64,000 nt of DNA from Flammeovirga aprica JL-4 (GCF_012844305.1 NZ_JABANE010000042.1:1-64000); one strand, 5' to 3'; shown: positions 1 through 8,569, numbered from the stretch's first letter. Notes: a model not told the origin generated them from the letters alone. A program made the numbers and translations.

Positions 1-95
1 GAAAAACATTACTATAAATGTGGTAATTTTAGTAACGGATGTAGCTAGATCAACCTAAAATAGCCATCACCAAAATAATTTATATTTTTCATTTT

Positions 96-132
96 ACAGA
101 GAGAGTAGGACATGCTCTCTCTGTATTTTTTT
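96..132 (+). terminator. Terminator-like hairpin abutting the receptor start
   Basis: ACAGAGAGAG pairs perfectly with CTCTCTCTGT around an 8-9 nt loop and is followed by a run of seven T. It reads as an intrinsic terminator for whatever lies left of the window. Its T-run ends only six bases before the ATG of the TonB-dependent receptor, so it also forms the whole visible leader of that gene and could act as an attenuator. Confidence 0.75.
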
Positions 133-138
133 ATCTGA

Positions 139-2373
139 ATGCGTTTCTTCCCGATTACAATCTTATTCCTCTTTTATGTTCATTTTATTGCGGGACAGAC
201 GAAAGTGATCATAAAAGACAAAAAAAACTTACAGCCCATTCAGCATGTAACAGCGATATCTTACAGCCAAAAATTAATAGGAGAAAGTGATCCAAATGGA
301 ATATTGATATTAGATTCTTCTATTTTGAGAGATACTTTATTTCTTACCCATTGGGATTATAAAACTTTGCCTATTTTACTTTCTTCTGATTCCACAGTAT
401 ATCTTATTTCGAAGACGGATACTTTGGAAGTGGTGGCAATAGAAGGTAAAGCAATAGAAGAACAAAAAGCCATACAGTTCACAAGAAATGAAATTGTGAA
501 TCTCTCTCCCTCTTTTCTATCTTCCTTTAATTTAGAACGCAATCTTCAAGTACTTCCTGGAGTGACAGTGACCAATGATACACAGTCTGGCTTATATGTA
601 AGAGGTTCTCACAGAGGAGAAAGCAGGGTTTTGTTCAATAATATACCTCAGTATTCTTCCAATCACCTTTTTGGTTTAGCAAGCAACTATCAAGAGGATC
701 TATTAGGAAAAATAGCTTTTCATAAGGGGTATTTTCCCTCCTCAATGTACAATGGAATAATGAGCTTCCTTACCGTAGATGTGGATGATCAAATTCCTGA
801 AAAAACATCTTTGAAATTAGGGTTGGGGACATTGAGTTCTGAAATCTATTCGAAAGTAAGAATCAATGAAAGTACAAAAATAGATGTTGGTTATCGTAGA
901 GCGTACTTAGATTGGATAGGCGGTTATTATAATGATATACAGAATGAAGACTTGATTCCAATTTACACCTTTGATGATTTTAGTGTCAATGCCGTTAAAA
1001 AGCTCAATAAAAATGATAAACTAAATCTCACTTATATTTCATCTTATGATAATATAAAATCAACTCTTAACAAGAACTTGATAAATAGTGAATGGTTTGC
1101 TCAGACTGTAGCGATGAATTACCTTAAATTAACCAAGTTCGGAGTGTTTGAGTTTTATGCCGGATTGAATGCAAATCAGTTTAGTTTTCAGCATTCTCAT
1201 GAAGCAGATAATGATAAAACTTCAGCAGATAATGATTTGAATAGTTATATAGCTGGGACAAAATTCTTCAGAGATATTAATGAGAATTTGAAAATAGAAT
1301 CTGCAATAGAATATCAACAAGTGAGGGGGAAAGTAAAGAACTACTGGGAATTGCCTTCTAGTAAAAAAAGGGAGTTTGAAAATGATATTTCATCTGTACA
1401 TCAACACAATTTTTCAACACATTTTTACTATCAAATAAGCTCGCTTTTGAATGTGGATGGAGGTGTAAATTTGAATTATTATACCAGAGATCAATTTCAG
1501 GACTTACAGCTAGCTCCTCGATTATCTTTTAATTTTACGACAGAAAATCACCTCATCAATCTATCTTATACTAAGAGTTTTCAGAACATTCATTATCTGC
1601 CTTATATCGGTTTTGATATGCCAATTGATATGTGGGATTGGACCAATGAAAATATTGCCCCTTTGTCATCAGATAACCTTCAGTTAGATTATAGTGTCAC
1701 TCTTTTACCGGAGGTGAAATTAACGGCGGGCATTTTTTATACCTATAAAAAGAATGTGATTGATTATAAAGATGGGGCTGAGTATTTGTATAACGATTGG
1801 GATAATGAGCAGATTACCCAAGGAATTGAGCACATCAAAGGAGGGGAAATTGAGTTGAATTCTTCTTTTTTCAATCTTCCATTGAGAGCATCTTATACTT
1901 ATCTTGATGCAGAAAGAAGTAACCCGGAGCTTTATAATGGAGCACCTTATCAAAACGCTTATTCTCCAAAGCATCAGTTTACCTTTGCTGTCAACAAAAA
2001 GCTCACGCAAAGACTTTCTTTCAATTGTAATTGGTATTATTCCACTGGACAAAGAATTACAATCCCAACATCATTTATCTTATCAACTCCTTCAAATCAG
2101 ACGGGTACAACGGTCATTCCAGTTTATCAAGAAAGGAACAATTTTGAATTGCCGGCAAGCCATAGGATGGATGTAAGTGCTAATTATTTGATTCCAGTAC
2201 GTTCCAATCAATTACACCTGACATTAAGTATCTTCAATGTCTATAATAATAAAAATGCCTATTTTGTTTCTTTTGAGAAAGTCACCAGAGAAAACGAACC
2301 GTCCCTTATACAAGGGAGGAAAAAAGCATTAATACCATTTCTGCCATCTTTTAAAATCACTTATCAATTATGA
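139..2373 (+). CDS. TonB-dependent outer membrane receptor
   Basis: Outer membrane receptor of the TonB-dependent family (744 aa), which would import a bound ligand using energy from TonB. Seen: a signal peptide ending near residue 20 (FIAGQ), a carboxypeptidase-like regulatory domain at about 22-95, a plug domain at about 105-215 (VLPGVTV, then YVRGSHRGES and the FNNIPQY stretch), and a long beta-rich C-terminal barrel. The length is normal for the family. The stop overlaps the start of the next gene by four bases (ATGA), so the two form a translationally coupled pair. Receptors followed by a DUF4249-like lipoprotein are a recurring Bacteroidota pair distinct from SusC/SusD. The ligand cannot be read from the sequence. 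The start is supported because the signal peptide begins exactly at this ATG, although a terminator-like hairpin lies directly in front of it. Confidence 0.9.
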   Translation: MRFFPITILFLFYVHFIAGQTKVIIKDKKNLQPIQHVTAISYSQKLIGESDPNGILILDSSILRDTLFLTHWDYKTLPILLSSDSTVYLISKTDTLEVVAIEGKAIEEQKAIQFTRNEIVNLSPSFLSSFNLERNLQVLPGVTVTNDTQSGLYVRGSHRGESRVLFNNIPQYSSNHLFGLASNYQEDLLGKIAFHKGYFPSSMYNGIMSFLTVDVDDQIPEKTSLKLGLGTLSSEIYSKVRINESTKIDVGYRRAYLDWIGGYYNDIQNEDLIPIYTFDDFSVNAVKKLNKNDKLNLTYISSYDNIKSTLNKNLINSEWFAQTVAMNYLKLTKFGVFEFYAGLNANQFSFQHSHEADNDKTSADNDLNSYIAGTKFFRDINENLKIESAIEYQQVRGKVKNYWELPSSKKREFENDISSVHQHNFSTHFYYQISSLLNVDGGVNLNYYTRDQFQDLQLAPRLSFNFTTENHLINLSYTKSFQNIHYLPYIGFDMPIDMWDWTNENIAPLSSDNLQLDYSVTLLPEVKLTAGIFYTYKKNVIDYKDGAEYLYNDWDNEQITQGIEHIKGGEIELNSSFFNLPLRASYTYLDAERSNPELYNGAPYQNAYSPKHQFTFAVNKKLTQRLSFNCNWYYSTGQRITIPTSFILSTPSNQTGTTVIPVYQERNNFELPASHRMDVSANYLIPVRSNQLHLTLSIFNVYNNKNAYFVSFEKVTRENEPSLIQGRKKALIPFLPSFKITYQL

Positions 2374-3182
2374 AATTAAATATATGGATAGTGCTGTTAC
2401 TTCTTTTGGGGTGCAGTGCTGAGGAGGAATGGATAAATATTCCGTCTAACAGTGAACGTTTTTTCTCGGTCGAGGCTTATCTGACAGACAATAGAAAAAT
2501 AGAAATTACAGTAATTAATAATATCCTTCTGACAGATGAACTGATCGTAAAACCGGTGTGGTACGCGGATGTTTTTGTTTCGAACAACGAACAAGAATAT
2601 GCACTGAAAAACTTAACTTATACTAGAAGCGCAGATAACCGTTTTATCAATTACGTTTCTGATGATGATATCTCCTTTGAAGAAGGAACACTCTCGCTCT
2701 CCATTGATTACAAAGATTCTATTTTTCTTACAGCAGAGGCTTCAGTGTTATCGCCTGTTACTTTAGATTCTGTATTATTATATGACAGCCAGAATGTGGG
2801 TTTTTATTTTGAAAAAGGAGAGGATACAGAATATTACAAGACGTTGGTTTATGTGTATTTGAAAGATACAATGAAGGAAGTGAATCAAATACATCATATT
2901 GATGCTACCCAAAACACATTGGTGATCAATGAAACGATAGACGAACTTATGGATGCGGATTCAGCTTATTATATTTTATCAAAAATATCGAAAGATCATT
3001 ATATGTATGAGCGGTCTGTACGAAATGCTATTTTGGCTAATATAGAACCAACTGTAAAAGCAGATACCATTTATTCTAATATACAAAATGCAAAAGGGAT
3101 CTTTACTTTTATGTCGAATGATACCATAAAAGTAGATTTATCGGAAATAGAATTAGGAGAAAGAATAGTGATCAGCAATTGA
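2370..3182 (+). CDS. DUF4249-like surface lipoprotein
   Basis: Predicted lipoprotein of 270 aa: MKLNIWIVLLLLLGC gives a lipobox with the acylated cysteine at residue 15. The remainder is beta-rich without catalytic motifs that I recognise. Its position immediately after a TonB-dependent receptor, with a four-base ATGA overlap, matches the Bacteroidota DUF4249 family, presumed to be the surface lid or substrate-binding partner of the receptor, much as SusD serves SusC. The family assignment rests on context, size and general sequence character rather than on a diagnostic motif. The gene ends two bases before the stop of the convergent small membrane gene at 3185, leaving no room for a terminator between them. 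Confidence 0.7.
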   Translation: MKLNIWIVLLLLLGCSAEEEWINIPSNSERFFSVEAYLTDNRKIEITVINNILLTDELIVKPVWYADVFVSNNEQEYALKNLTYTRSADNRFINYVSDDDISFEEGTLSLSIDYKDSIFLTAEASVLSPVTLDSVLLYDSQNVGFYFEKGEDTEYYKTLVYVYLKDTMKEVNQIHHIDATQNTLVINETIDELMDADSAYYILSKISKDHYMYERSVRNAILANIEPTVKADTIYSNIQNAKGIFTFMSNDTIKVDLSEIELGERIVISN

Positions 3183-3184
3183 TC

Positions 3185-3400
3185 CTAATCACACCCACAA
3201 CTATCATTTCCACTACCACAACAGCTTTTTGCAGATCTGCAACCCACTTTCATTACGCCCATCACAATACTCAAGAATGCCCCAATCACTATCCCCACAA
3301 TATCCTGATCCATTAATGATGGAATAACCACAGCAATGCCCAGTACCAGCCAAAGGATTCTTGTAATGGGCCAATTATATTTTAATGTCTTGAAATTCAT
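3185..3400 (-). CDS. YgaP-like (DUF2892) membrane protein with Cys-rich tail
   Basis: Small membrane protein of 71 aa with two hydrophobic helices (about 12-28 and 33-52) and a cytosolic-type tail containing five cysteines (CRSAKSCCGSGNDSCGCD). The helical hairpin resembles the transmembrane domain of E. coli YgaP (DUF2892), a protein otherwise joined to a rhodanese domain. Here the rhodanese is absent and the tail could bind metal or carry sulfur; that is inference. The start overlaps the stop of the upstream gene by four bases, so both are made from one mRNA. It converges with the DUF4249-like gene. Confidence 0.75.
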   Translation of the reverse strand: MNFKTLKYNWPITRILWLVLGIAVVIPSLMDQDIVGIVIGAFLSIVMGVMKVGCRSAKSCCGSGNDSCGCD

Positions 3401-3588
3401 TTTTTCTTTTTAAATAAATCAATAAACAATACTCCCATAACACTTCCGTAGAGTGTACTGTTTAAAGGTTTGGAAGTAATAGTACACGTACCGCTCAAAC
3501 AGCCGATTTGACTGTAATAAAGGTAGCCCAAAAATGCTCCGGCAAGTAAGCCGATCAAGTGAAATTTGTATGTTTGGAATAATTTCAT
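3397..3588 (-). CDS. DUF6132-like small membrane protein
   Basis: A 63-aa protein with two membrane segments and the pair of cysteines CLSGTC between them, ending in KKKK. It resembles the short Bacteroidota family DUF6132. I chose the ATG at 3588 rather than an earlier one at 3681 because the hydrophobic protein begins there (MKLFQTYKFHLIGL), because a purine-rich stretch (GAAAAGAAATC) lies just upstream, and because the longer form would overlap the divergent AraC gene. It is cotranscribed with the Cys-rich YgaP-like gene. Cysteines in both proteins point to a shared role in thiol, sulfur or metal handling, which remains unproven. Confidence 0.75.
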   Translation of the reverse strand: MKLFQTYKFHLIGLLAGAFLGYLYYSQIGCLSGTCTITSKPLNSTLYGSVMGVLFIDLFKKKK

Positions 3589-3665
3589 TTTGATTTCTTT
3601 TCTACAAAAATACGGTTTACAAATGGTATATTGTGTAACAAGTATCACATATTGAGGATTGAACT

Positions 3666-4640
3666 TTGAAGAAATATACAATAAAAGAACACGAAACCAC
3701 CGACTTGTATCAGTTTTTTGCAGATGAATTTGATGGTCAATGGGATGGAGAGCGTTTACATGTGAATCATGAGGATGTAAAAATAGATATTACCTATTAT
3801 GAAGATATTTTTGGTGTGTCGGTTGGTATTAATGAGGTTTCATTCAAGGAGGATACGATTATTTCGATAGAACAGGATTTGGCACCGCTATTAATTGTTC
3901 GTTTTATTATCAATTCTGAATTCAATTTACCGCAAAGAGATAATATCAGCGTTGGGCCCAATCATCTTAATGGCGTTTTATTGTCTAATACTGAAACACC
4001 CATTGAAATAAAATTACTGAAAGGAGAGGTGATACGATGGATTGCCGTTCGTGTGCGGATTGAAGACTGGGTGAAAATAGTAAATGGGCGTTTTACACAG
4101 TTAGATCAACTTTTTAAAAGTAAAGAGCCTTGGGTGATTGCAAAGCCTGTTACTACTTTGATGGAAAAGAACCTGCATGAAATTCTGGCATTAAGGGAGA
4201 AAGATTATGGGCATAGAGTGTTGTCAATAGCCAAAGCAATAGAACTATTGGCGTTGTTATTTACACAACTGATCAAAGAAGATGAGCAGGGAGAAGAGTT
4301 AGGTTTGTTGCAGGAAGATTATGAGGTGATTTTAGAAATCAAAAAACTATTGGAAAAGGATTATGTCAATCCGCCGAAAATTGAGGAGTTGTCGAAAATG
4401 TTTGCACAGAGCGTAACCAAATTAAGGCAAAACTTCAAAAAGGTAACCGGTTTGCCTATCCATCAGTTTGTGATGAAAGAAAGGTATGCAGAGGCGTATA
4501 AAAGAATCATTAATTCTAAAGATGCGATTACAGAAATTGCCTTGGATTTAGGATTTAGCAATTCAGCCCACTTTTCAGATGGCTTCAAAAAGCAGTTTTC
4601 TATCTCTCCTTCAAAACTCCGTTCAGAAATGCCGGATTAA
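3666..4640 (+). CDS. AraC-family transcriptional regulator
   Basis: DNA-binding regulator of 324 aa. The C-terminal hundred residues (about 224-322) form the double helix-turn-helix of the AraC family, with the typical second-helix signature IALDLGFSNSAHFSDGFKKQF and the preceding IEELSKMFAQSVTKLRQNFKK. The N-terminal 200 residues hold an unidentified ligand or partner domain. The start is a TTG at 3666, supported by a GAGG ribosome-binding site at 3654-3657 with eight bases of spacing; an ATG start is not available nearby. It is divergent from the two small Cys-containing membrane genes with 77 bases between starts, so those genes are the most likely target. Confidence 0.9.
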   Translation: MKKYTIKEHETTDLYQFFADEFDGQWDGERLHVNHEDVKIDITYYEDIFGVSVGINEVSFKEDTIISIEQDLAPLLIVRFIINSEFNLPQRDNISVGPNHLNGVLLSNTETPIEIKLLKGEVIRWIAVRVRIEDWVKIVNGRFTQLDQLFKSKEPWVIAKPVTTLMEKNLHEILALREKDYGHRVLSIAKAIELLALLFTQLIKEDEQGEELGLLQEDYEVILEIKKLLEKDYVNPPKIEELSKMFAQSVTKLRQNFKKVTGLPIHQFVMKERYAEAYKRIINSKDAITEIALDLGFSNSAHFSDGFKKQFSISPSKLRSEMPD

Positions 4641-4792
4641 TCACAATCTGATATTAATTAATCATTTTTTGATATGCTGTAGTAGACAATGTTATTACCT
4701 TTGTGCACCAATCAAGATAGTAGTAAACAAGTTTTAGTGAATCAGATAGCATAGTGTAATTTACTTCTATTCGAGGTAGAATTAAATTACCA

Positions 4793-4840
4793 GCAATTAA
4801 AAATGAGAAAAACAGCTTACGTAGTGTAGGCTGTTTTTTT
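4793..4840 (+). repeat. Mini-ORF/terminator cassette, copy 1
   Basis: Begins GCAATTAAAAATGAG like copies 2 and 3, then diverges. The ATG at 4803 opens a frame of eight residues (MRKTAYVV) ending in TAG at 4829. ACAGC at 4812-4816 pairs with GCTGT at 4830-4834 and is followed by seven T, giving an intrinsic terminator. Whether the frame is translated is unknown. Confidence 0.7.
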
Positions 4841-5014
4841 GTTTATATCCAGAGCTAAAAACAAAGATGTGTTGTTTTTCGAAAAGAAGATGACGGATTT
4901 TAAAATCCCTTTTCCCATTTTATGCAGACATTTGTAAAGTCAATAGAAGATAGTATAAATACCAACAACTAAATTGTAAACTGATTTGACTAGTACTTGT
5001 CAATAAAAATATTT

Positions 5015-5065
5015 GCAATTAAAAATGAGGAAATACAGCCTGCAGATTGTGGGCTGTTTTTTTTT
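5015..5065 (+). repeat. Mini-ORF/terminator cassette, copy 2
   Basis: Shares an uninterrupted block of 30 bases with copy 3 (ending in AAATACAGCCTGCAG). The ATG at 5025 opens MRKYSLQIVGCFF and runs 22 residues to TAA at 5093. ACAGCC (5035-5040) pairs with GGCTGT (5052-5057), followed by a T-run to 5065: a clear intrinsic terminator lying inside the mini-ORF. TGAC..GTCA around 4987-5001 adds a small hairpin upstream. Confidence 0.75.
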
Positions 5066-5169
5066 GTGTAAGAACAAATTCAAAATTATCTAATACTAAT
5101 TCTATTTATTATTTTGCGATTACTTCCTTCAAAAAACTTTCAATAGAACCACTATTAATACGTTTTTTA

Positions 5170-5231
5170 GCGTTGTACTCACAAAAAATAAATTAGAATT
5201 AACTATGATTTATTTTTGACTTTGTACTTAT
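5170..5231 (+). repeat. AT-rich dispersed palindromic repeat, copy A
   Basis: About 62 bp whose halves are near inverted repeats (CACAAAAAATAAAT and ATTTATTTTTG, then TTTGTACTTA). The first 22 bases (5170-5191, starting GCGTTGTACTCAC) are identical to the reverse complement of 47763-47784, and CTATGATTTATTTTTGA at 5203-5219 is identical to 22208-22224. It ends at the stop codon of the minus-strand membrane gene and may also act as its transcript end. Confidence 0.7.
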
Positions 5232-6032
5232 TTAATTTTTCTCCTCCTCAGTCACAGTGATTTCTTCCACAATATCTCCATTTTCACCTAAGTATCCCCA
5301 GTTTCCAGCCGAAGCTTCTTTCTCAAGTAAGTATTTGATTCCTATAGATTGAAATACATCGTTATAATAATAGAGATTGCCAACAATCTTTTTTGTGAAA
5401 ATAAAACGGACCTCATTCCTTTCCACATGAGTTTGAGCACTGATAAACTCATCATTAGTATCCAGATTGACTAAAAGGAGTTCATCATTGTGGTAATTAT
5501 TATATTTTTTTGCACTGTCGAAGAAATGAAAAAGTCTGCTGCCTGTAAATACAGTGACAATGATTCCTAAAGATAGGTTGAACCAGAAAAACCATTTTGC
5601 CTTTTTGAAGGAGTAAATAAGGAATATAATCACACAGGAGAAGAAAATAATGAAAAATATAGACAGCTGTTCTTCATCTTGGAAGCGATGCTGTTCATAA
5701 GCTTCAAGAAGGTTAGGGGATTGATCAATAATTTTCATTACAGGACCTGACAGCACGTACATACTGCCCCCAATGATCAGTAAAGCAATAGTGATGATAA
5801 GGGCTTTGTTGCCACGTACACTATTTTTGGAAAGTATGGCACAGGCCAAAAATGAAATAGAGCCTATTAAGATCAGCGTAGCAAACACGATATGACCTGT
5901 AAGGTAAATATGCTGACTTTCCCTCTCAAGCAGGAACTGATACCCATCTGAAAATAAAAAATGGAGGATTAATGGACAGCTGATAAGGATCAGCATGAAA
6001 AAAAATGAAAAAATAATTTGTCTAAGTTTCAT
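5232..6032 (-). CDS. Multispan membrane protein of unknown function
   Basis: I do not recognise this protein (266 aa). It has an N-terminal hydrophobic segment at about 5-25, further membrane spans at about 46-68, 78-98, 126-146 and 150-168, and then a soluble C-terminal domain of about 95 residues, acidic at its end (EEITVTEEEKN). It stands alone: the nearest upstream gene is on the other strand and its stop touches the AT-rich palindromic repeat at 5170-5231. No catalytic motif is visible. It is read as a real gene because the frame is long and uninterrupted, with hydrophobic segments in proper spacing and an ATG start. Confidence 0.65.
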   Translation of the reverse strand: MKLRQIIFSFFFMLILISCPLILHFLFSDGYQFLLERESQHIYLTGHIVFATLILIGSISFLACAILSKNSVRGNKALIITIALLIIGGSMYVLSGPVMKIIDQSPNLLEAYEQHRFQDEEQLSIFFIIFFSCVIIFLIYSFKKAKWFFWFNLSLGIIVTVFTGSRLFHFFDSAKKYNNYHNDELLLVNLDTNDEFISAQTHVERNEVRFIFTKKIVGNLYYYNDVFQSIGIKYLLEKEASAGNWGYLGENGDIVEEITVTEEEKN

Positions 6033-6540
6033 GATTTGGAATACGGTAATGTGAATGTTTCTAGCTCCTGAAGCACTAATTGATTTTTAATAAGTTGAAT
6101 AGTTTGTTAGTCTATTTACACTATTTATAGCATTTCTTATTTGTAATTTGCTTTTAGTCATTGAAGCTGTAGAAGCTAGTCTTTAATTTCCTTACTATAA
6201 TAGTCTGTTTTAATTTATAATACAAATTTATTGGGATTGTGTGCTTTGTAACCCGATTTTTCATCCTTCAATTTGAAATGAAGCGTCCAAAACTAGAATG
6301 TTGTTTTTTGAAAGTAATCTGTTGTTTTTTAGAATTTAGTCTTAAAAGTAATGTGCACCTTTGTATTATCAATGTAGACAAATAATGACGTAAGCACGTT
6401 ATCGAAAATACATAACAATTAAAAATGAGGAAATACAGCCTGCAGTTTGTGGGCTGTTTTTTTTATTTAATACATTTTTCAATTATTTAAATCGGTTTCG
6501 TTTTTATACCGGTGAATATATCTGCTTTTTTGAACTTGAA
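6033..6540. other. Intergenic leader region of the fucosidase
   Basis: No large gene. Contains mini-ORF/terminator copy 3 (6415-6464), preceded at 6354-6363 by TGCACCTTTG, which resembles a -7 box (CACCTTTG). Between 6478 and 6540 the sequence CGGTTTCG..ATACCGGT recalls a LacI-type half-site pair, but only weakly. A transcript starting near 6370 would end at the copy 3 terminator, 80 bases before the fucosidase start. Confidence 0.5.
6415..6464 (+). repeat. Mini-ORF/terminator cassette, copy 3
   Basis: The 30-base block from CAATTAAAAATGAGG to GCCTGCAG is identical to copy 2. The ATG at 6425 opens MRKYSLQFVGCFF and runs 21 residues to TAA at 6490. ACAGCC (6435-6440) and GGCTGT (6452-6457) plus eight T form an intrinsic terminator. 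It lies directly upstream of the fucosidase gene and could be its leader attenuator or an independent small RNA. Confidence 0.75.
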
Positions 6541-7917
6541 ATGAAAATCAAATTATTATCAAAGATGAGAAACCTAATACTACAATTTTTATTAACCCTT
6601 TTACCCTTATCAATATTCTCACAGGAGATGAAAAGCTACGATGAGAGAATGCAATGGTTCAAAGATGCTAAACTAGGTGTCTTTATACATTGGGGGTACT
6701 ATGGCGTAAATGGTATCAGTGAGTCTTGGTCTATGTACCATCAGAGAATTACATGGGAGGACTACATGAAGCAAGGGGAACAATTCACAGCAGAGAAGTA
6801 CGATCCGAAAGAATGGGCCCAACTCTTTAAAAGCATGGGTGCTGATTATGTAGTGATGACCTCTAAACATCACGACGGTCTGGCACTTTGGGACTCAAAA
6901 TATTCCAAACTTGATGCAAAAGATCATGCAAAAGCCGGAAGAGACCTTTACACTCCTTATGTAGAAGCTGTTCGTGTAGCAGGAATGAAAGTAGGGGTTT
7001 ACTATTCACTTTGTGATTGGTCACACCCTGATTATTCGCCTATTACATTCCCAAGAGATGAGAAAACGCTGAGAAAGCTTTATCCTCAAGGGAAAACGGA
7101 GAAATACTGGACGGAATGGCAAAGATTCCAGTATTTCAACTTTAATCAGATGAGAGAATTATTTGATAATTATACCCCTGATTTAGTTTGGTTTGATGGT
7201 GACTGGGAGCACAAATCACATGAATGGCCTTCAAGAGCCATCAAGGATTCTTTATTAACATGGAACCCGAACGTGGTGGTCAATTCAAGATTAAATCAAT
7301 ACGGCGATTACAACACGCCAGAGCAAGATCCTCCTATTTTAACTCCCGACCGACCATGGGAACTGTGCATGACGATGAATACAAGCTGGGGCTATTTCCC
7401 AACCGATACTGATTATAAATCATCAAAATATTTGGTGGAAACATTAGTAGAATCGATTTCTAAAGGAGGTAATTTGTTGATTAATATTGGCCCGAAACCA
7501 AATGGTGAAATAGCTGAAGAACAAAGAACTCGTCTGGAAGATATTGGCCGATGGGTACAGAAACATGATGAGGCCGTACATGGAACTGTAGCAGGTTTGG
7601 AATACGGTCATTATTTTGGTCCTACAACTTTATCTGAAGACAGAAAGACCATTTATTTATACAACTTTCAGAAACCAAGTGAGTTTGTGACTTTGAAAGG
7701 AGTGAAAAATAAGGTGAAGAAAATTAGAGTAGTCGGCTCTGACCAAGAGTTGGAATATAAAGTAAATGACTCTGCCCCTTGGAACGAGATTCCGGGTATT
7801 GTTCAGATTTTTACACCTGAGAATATAGCAGATGAGTATGTAACGGTGATTGCTGTGGAGATTGAAGGAGAAGTGGAATTATATAGAGGCATTGGTCACG
7901 CTATTGAGTTGAATTAA
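6541..7917 (+). CDS. Secreted alpha-L-fucosidase (GH29)
   Basis: Retaining glycoside hydrolase of family 29, removing alpha-L-fucose from algal or host-type glycans, probably in the periplasm. Seen: a signal peptide ending SIFSQ (residue 28), the GH29 opening W-F-x-x-A-K-x-G-x-F-I-H-W-G, the MTSKHHDG motif that binds fucose, and LVWFDGDWE carrying the expected nucleophile Asp at residue 219 (codon 7195-7197). The TIM barrel ends near residue 345; a short beta domain follows (458 aa in total). The ATG at 6541 was kept, but MRNLILQF at 6565 would give an equally good signal peptide. It is followed by a terminator at 7951-7988, so it is transcribed alone. No fucose catabolic genes are adjacent. 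Confidence 0.93.
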   Translation: MKIKLLSKMRNLILQFLLTLLPLSIFSQEMKSYDERMQWFKDAKLGVFIHWGYYGVNGISESWSMYHQRITWEDYMKQGEQFTAEKYDPKEWAQLFKSMGADYVVMTSKHHDGLALWDSKYSKLDAKDHAKAGRDLYTPYVEAVRVAGMKVGVYYSLCDWSHPDYSPITFPRDEKTLRKLYPQGKTEKYWTEWQRFQYFNFNQMRELFDNYTPDLVWFDGDWEHKSHEWPSRAIKDSLLTWNPNVVVNSRLNQYGDYNTPEQDPPILTPDRPWELCMTMNTSWGYFPTDTDYKSSKYLVETLVESISKGGNLLINIGPKPNGEIAEEQRTRLEDIGRWVQKHDEAVHGTVAGLEYGHYFGPTTLSEDRKTIYLYNFQKPSEFVTLKGVKNKVKKIRVVGSDQELEYKVNDSAPWNEIPGIVQIFTPENIADEYVTVIAVEIEGEVELYRGIGHAIELN

Positions 7918-7950
7918 TAGGCGTATTACATATAAATATATTGTATCAAG

Positions 7951-7988
7951 AGGAAGGGTGATCTACAACGATTATTCTTCCTTTTTTT
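7951..7988 (+). terminator. Terminator of the fucosidase gene
   Basis: AGGAAGGGTGATC pairs with GATTATTCTTCCT, all positions matched if G-U wobbles are allowed, and is followed by a seven-T run. Confidence 0.75.
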
Positions 7989-8076
7989 ATTAATTATTAG
8001 GTGGAAAATAGAGCTACTTTAAGGAATGTGAGTACCTTTACACTAACTTTTAAAAACTTAACTAAACTATTAGATC

Positions 8077-8565
8077 ATGAAAAACTTACTATTATTCACA
8101 ATTGCTTTTCTCTTTTTCTCATGTAATAATGACAAATCAATTTTTGATTTTGATCAAGATACTTATGATAAAAACCTAGCATTATGGACCGAAAGCGATA
8201 TTAAAGATTATTCATTCACACAGCAAATGTTTTCATCGTCTTTTGGAGGACAACCGAAAGTCAAAGTAATGATAAAAGACGGGAGCTATGATTCTTTTAC
8301 AGTCGAGCCGGGAATGGAAGGTTTTAATCTGGAATTCTATAAAACAGTACCAGAACTATATGCTTTTATAGAACGTATAGCAACAGAAAGCAAAGCAAAA
8401 ATTAATGATGCTGAAGACCCTATGGAAGGAGTTGTCATTGAAGTAGAGTATCATGATACTTTTTATTATCCAACCAAAATTTATTGCGGAGGAATTTACC
8501 CTGATGGGTATGTAGGTGGTTTGAGCATCACAATAAATGTGAGTGATTTTCAATTAACAGAATAA
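8077..8565 (+). CDS. DUF6174-like lipoprotein
   Basis: Lipoprotein of 162 aa; the lipobox LFFSC puts the lipidated cysteine at residue 16. The opening of the mature part (LWTESDIKDYSFTQQ) and the pattern of a short beta-rich domain ending in the phrase GGLSITINVSDFQL resemble the Bacteroidota DUF6174 family. Function unknown. It is a single-gene unit: it begins about 90 bases after the fucosidase terminator and ends at its own bidirectional terminator at 8570-8611. Confidence 0.75.
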   Translation: MKNLLLFTIAFLFFSCNNDKSIFDFDQDTYDKNLALWTESDIKDYSFTQQMFSSSFGGQPKVKVMIKDGSYDSFTVEPGMEGFNLEFYKTVPELYAFIERIATESKAKINDAEDPMEGVVIEVEYHDTFYYPTKIYCGGIYPDGYVGGLSITINVSDFQLTE

Positions 8566-8569
8566 AATA

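Larger units (their letters stand above)
4641..5231. other. Intergenic region with two mini-ORF/terminator cassettes and an AT palindrome
   Basis: No large gene. The stretch holds copies 1 and 2 of the mini-ORF/terminator cassette (4793-4840 and 5015-5065) and copy A of the AT-rich dispersed palindrome (5170-5231). A TAnnTTTG-type -7 box (TACCTTTG, 4696-4703) precedes copy 1, and GTAATTTA..TAAATTAC with an inner TTCTA..TAGAA forms a stable hairpin at about 4756-4790. This suggests a short structured transcript of about 130 nt ending at 4840. Confidence 0.6.

Noticed and set aside
3601..3660. CRP/FNR-like site TGTGTAACAAGTATCACA between the divergent small genes
   Set aside because: The spacing is two bases longer than a CRP site and the arms are short; too weak to list as a site.
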